DNA from: Chitinophagales bacterium
GTDB lineage: Bacteria; Bacteroidota; Bacteroidia; Chitinophagales; UBA8649
Direction of reading: 5' to 3'
NCBI GenBank assembly: GCA_016777395.1
Contig: JADHRO010000017.1
Location: 1-16,361 of the forward strand
Length of the DNA: 16,361 nucleotides
Shown here: one piece after another, positions 13,887 through 16,361 of the stretch
Layout: each line of letters opens with the position of its first letter
How positions within the stretch are numbered: position 1 is the first letter of the stretch
The notes under the pieces: generated by a model
Seen by the model: the letters and a program-made list of their open reading frames with translations, nothing else
Told to the model about the DNA's origin: nothing
Databases searched by the model: none
Made by a program: the position numbers and the translations under genes

Positions 13887-16136
13887 CTAATCCTTCATCA
13901 GGGTCCTGATCAACAAAGGTATAAGCAGTAGATCTGCTATTACAGCAGAAAAAAGTGTTCCCGCAACCAATAAACCTATGAAAACTATTCCGGGTGTTTT
14001 GGAGAATAAGAGGATAAGAAATCCAAAGAATAAGACAATACTCGTTATGATTATTGCTTTTCCCGTTTCGATAAAGGTAGCCTGCAGAGATTCTTCCATA
14101 GTCTTGCCTGACATCCTTTCCAGTTTATATTTACTAAGAAAATGGATGGTATCATCTACAGCAATTCCGAAAGCGATAGTAAAAATAATAGCCGTTGGAG
14201 CATCTAATGCAATCTGAAAGAAGCCCATTAATGCAGCACCAAAAAGTAAAGGGAATATGTTAGGTATTAGAGATACGATAACCATTTTCCAGTCTCTAAA
14301 CAGCAGGGCCATTATCAAACTAATTGCTGCGAAAGCTATGGCTAATCCGCCTATCAAACTTTCTCGGATGTACTCGTTGTTTTTATCAAAAATAACTCCG
14401 GTACCGGTTATTCTAGTGCTTAGAATTTTTGAGTTTACCTCTTGATTAACAAAATTCTGTATGTCTTTAGTTATTGCTGCAATTCTATTGGAACCAACAT
14501 CTTTTACTTTTGCAGAAATTCGAGCTTTTGTATTGTTTTCATTAACCAAGACGCTCAACTGATTGCTCGGCACCTTATCTATGTATCGCTGCATTTGAAG
14601 GTAGTCTGACTTACTCTCCGGGAAGGTGTAGTATGCGCTTCTATCCGCATTAAAAGCTCTATTCATTGTTTTATAAATGGCTGTTATAGAACTTACCCCG
14701 TCTATCTCTTCTTTTTGTTGAATGTATCGTTCTATATTATTGATTTCTTGCAAGACTTCCCAATCATTTACCTTAAATGGATCATTTACTAGCACAGCTA
14801 ATTCAAAAGGCCTGAAGCCTGCATATTCTGACTCAAAAAATCGGAAATCATTGGTCACCTTCAAGCCTTTGGGTAAGGTGTCATAGATTCGTAAGTCGGT
14901 GGTGATTAAGCTCATTCCAATCAAGCAAATGACAAAATAAACCAAGGCGCCAATCGATATTGCTTTTCCTTTATGCTTCGTGTAAGTATACAAGCGAAAG
15001 AGTTGTTTTTTCCATGCTGCATTGGCTTTCTGTCGGGCTGCAATTTGCTTTGGCGGAAAAATAGCTAAGAGGGAGGTTGTGAAGGTAATGACAACTAGAA
15101 AGGCTACAATAACCCCTAAAGCAGCAGTCATTCCAAAGGATTTAACAGGATAGATTCTCGATGTCATTAAGGTAAGAAACCCAATAGCCGTTGTTATTGA
15201 CGTTAAAAAGGTAGCTAAACCAATTTCCTTTACTGATTTTATAATTGCCGCTTTTTTATCTCCTAAGCGTTCATATTCATCAATGTATTTATTACTTAAG
15301 TGAACCACATCGCTGACTCCAACAATAATCATGATGATCGGGAAAAGCGAGCTTAATAGGTCCAATTCAATTCCCAATAAGCCGATGATACCTACAAATA
15401 TTACCAGACAAAATAGCATAGAAACAACGGCAATAAATACACCCAATCGCTTCTTTAGTATTATCCAAAACACTAGTGAAACCAGCATAGCTGAAATAAG
15501 AGTACTGAAGATGAACTCTTTTGTTTGTTGTTTTACAAGCTGAGTCTGGAGGTAGGCCCTACCTAATATATGGTAGTCGGTTGGGGGTAAATCTGATAGC
15601 GCGGCCAATACATTCTCCATTAGAGCAGATGATTGATCTGGATTCAAGGCATTATCAGTTTTTAGAATAACCACCGTGGATTTGGAATCTTTGGCAATCA
15701 GATTTCCTACAATTCTTTCATCCTTCATTACTCGAATACTATCACTTGCCATTCGAGAGGGATCATTTAGATTTAGGGCCGGAAAAGGTGGTGAAAAACC
15801 TCCGAATTGAAGTTTTACAAAGTATTTAAAATTGGTGATGGAATTAGTTTGACGAACATAGTCAAACTGCGCACTAGCCTTAGTGAAATTGTCAACTTGA
15901 GTTAATAATTTTGTGTTGAAAATGCTTGAAGTATCCGTAAACGCTATAAGAAGGAAGTTGTCATCATCTTCAAATTCTTCTCTAAACTCGTAGAAAAATG
16001 CAAGGTCTTCGTCTCCTTGGGGAAAGAAACGCTCTAAGTCAAAAACAAATTTTACTTGAGTGGCAAAAAAACCACTTAAAATGACCACTAGAATAGTCAG
16101 GCCAATAATAAATTTTCGAAGTTTATAGATCTTCAT
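13887..16136 (-). CDS. MMPL/RND-superfamily transporter
   Basis: A 749-residue inner-membrane transporter with the two-fold RND layout. Helix 1 is at about 7-24, a large periplasmic loop at about 25-205, then helices 2-6 (about 207-360). Helix 7 is at about 391-411, the second periplasmic loop at about 412-590 and helices 8-12 from about 592 to 745. The helix-4 motifs appear in both halves, VGVSDVVHLSNKY (272-284) and GIAVDDTIHFLSKY (657-670), with acidic residues D276 and D661/D662 that in RND pumps carry protons. It is the size of the compact MMPL/HpnN-like group, which moves lipids or other hydrophobic molecules, and is shorter than tripartite drug pumps. No periplasmic adaptor or TolC-like gene adjoins it. 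The gene follows, on the same strand and 67 nt on, the partial gene at the right edge. Substrate unknown. Confidence 0.9.
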   Translation of the reverse strand: MKIYKLRKFIIGLTILVVILSGFFATQVKFVFDLERFFPQGDEDLAFFYEFREEFEDDDNFLLIAFTDTSSIFNTKLLTQVDNFTKASAQFDYVRQTNSITNFKYFVKLQFGGFSPPFPALNLNDPSRMASDSIRVMKDERIVGNLIAKDSKSTVVILKTDNALNPDQSSALMENVLAALSDLPPTDYHILGRAYLQTQLVKQQTKEFIFSTLISAMLVSLVFWIILKKRLGVFIAVVSMLFCLVIFVGIIGLLGIELDLLSSLFPIIMIIVGVSDVVHLSNKYIDEYERLGDKKAAIIKSVKEIGLATFLTSITTAIGFLTLMTSRIYPVKSFGMTAALGVIVAFLVVITFTTSLLAIFPPKQIAARQKANAAWKKQLFRLYTYTKHKGKAISIGALVYFVICLIGMSLITTDLRIYDTLPKGLKVTNDFRFFESEYAGFRPFELAVLVNDPFKVNDWEVLQEINNIERYIQQKEEIDGVSSITAIYKTMNRAFNADRSAYYTFPESKSDYLQMQRYIDKVPSNQLSVLVNENNTKARISAKVKDVGSNRIAAITKDIQNFVNQEVNSKILSTRITGTGVIFDKNNEYIRESLIGGLAIAFAAISLIMALLFRDWKMVIVSLIPNIFPLLFGAALMGFFQIALDAPTAIIFTIAFGIAVDDTIHFLSKYKLERMSGKTMEESLQATFIETGKAIIITSIVLFFGFLILLFSKTPGIVFIGLLVAGTLFSAVIADLLLIPLLIRTLMKD

Positions 16137-16203
16137 TGCTGGAGAATATGCAAGGTAAACACCTCAAGGCATCAAAAGTTTAGGATAGATTGGATAAGCT
16201 TTT

Positions 16204-16361
16204 TTAAATCAAAGGCTTAAACCCGGTGATTATTTTTTCTAAATCTGCTCCATATCGTTGCTTTCTATCCATACTCCTTGTCCAGCAAACTACTTCAAAA
16301 AACTTTTCTTCACTCTCGAATGCTGAGTGCCAATAATAGATGTTTTCATTTTCCATAACAC
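16204..16361 (-). CDS. C-terminal end of an unrecognised protein (5' end outside window)
   Basis: On the minus strand the frame is open from the right edge to the TAA at 16204-16206. An ATG at 16356 would give 50 residues, but the frame continues V and beyond into the edge, so this is most likely the last part of a longer gene. The residues look coding: NIYYWHSAFESEEKFFEVVC, then WTRSMDRKQRYGADLEK and IITGFKPLI. The pattern (aromatic strand, K-F-F-E-V-V-C-W-T strand, then a helix ending in GFKPL) is reminiscent of the last strand-strand-helix of PsbP-like or similar small alpha/beta domains, but this is only a resemblance. The gene precedes the MMPL transporter gene by 67 nt on the same strand and could share its transcript. 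Confidence 0.65.
   Translation of the reverse strand, partial: VMENENIYYWHSAFESEEKFFEVVCWTRSMDRKQRYGADLEKIITGFKPLI

Overview
The window looks like an ordinary, AT-rich stretch of a chromosome from the phylum Bacteroidota (probably Flavobacteriia or Cytophagia). This is inferred from gene content: a secreted small SPOR protein, a second LpxD-like acyltransferase, a DUF1015 protein, a Lys1-type dehydrogenase and an RhlE-type helicase. Shine-Dalgarno sequences are absent, and four intergenic matches to the Bacteroidota -7 promoter element TAnnTTTG support the assignment. I see no transposase, integrase, phage gene, CRISPR array, tRNA or rRNA.

Left block (1-4844, + strand) is a tight co-directional run. 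It holds the 3' end of secA (cut by the window edge), deoC, a secreted SPOR-domain protein, an M20-family amidohydrolase and an LpxD-like acyltransferase. Gaps are 17, 9, 1 and 30 nt, so these genes are probably co-transcribed, although their functions are mixed.

Middle block (4918-10500): an RmlD-like sugar-nucleotide reductase (-) is divergent from a DUF1015 gene (+), which is followed by recG (+). recG runs tail-to-tail into an rhlE-type DEAD-box RNA helicase (-), and the two stop codons share one CTAG palindrome. The helicase has a notable leader: a Bacteroidota -7 element, a 6-bp hairpin, then 33 nt of G-free mRNA up to the ATG.

A 381-nt non-coding gap (10501-10881) separates the helicase from a divergent Lys1-like saccharopine dehydrogenase (10882-12084, +). 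That gene converges on a terminator-like hairpin.

Right block (12111-16361, - strand) is a run of membrane-protein genes. In order of transcription it holds the C-terminal end of an unrecognised protein at the right edge, a 749-residue MMPL/RND transporter, a YhhN/TMEM86-family protein and a YeiH-family putative anion exporter. The last two overlap by one base (TAATG) and have a candidate promoter of their own.

I found no clearly new biological system. The items most worth a second look are the helicase leader, the shared-stop recG/rhlE junction, the coupled yhhN-yeiH membrane pair behind an MMPL transporter, and the divergent LpxD paralogue.
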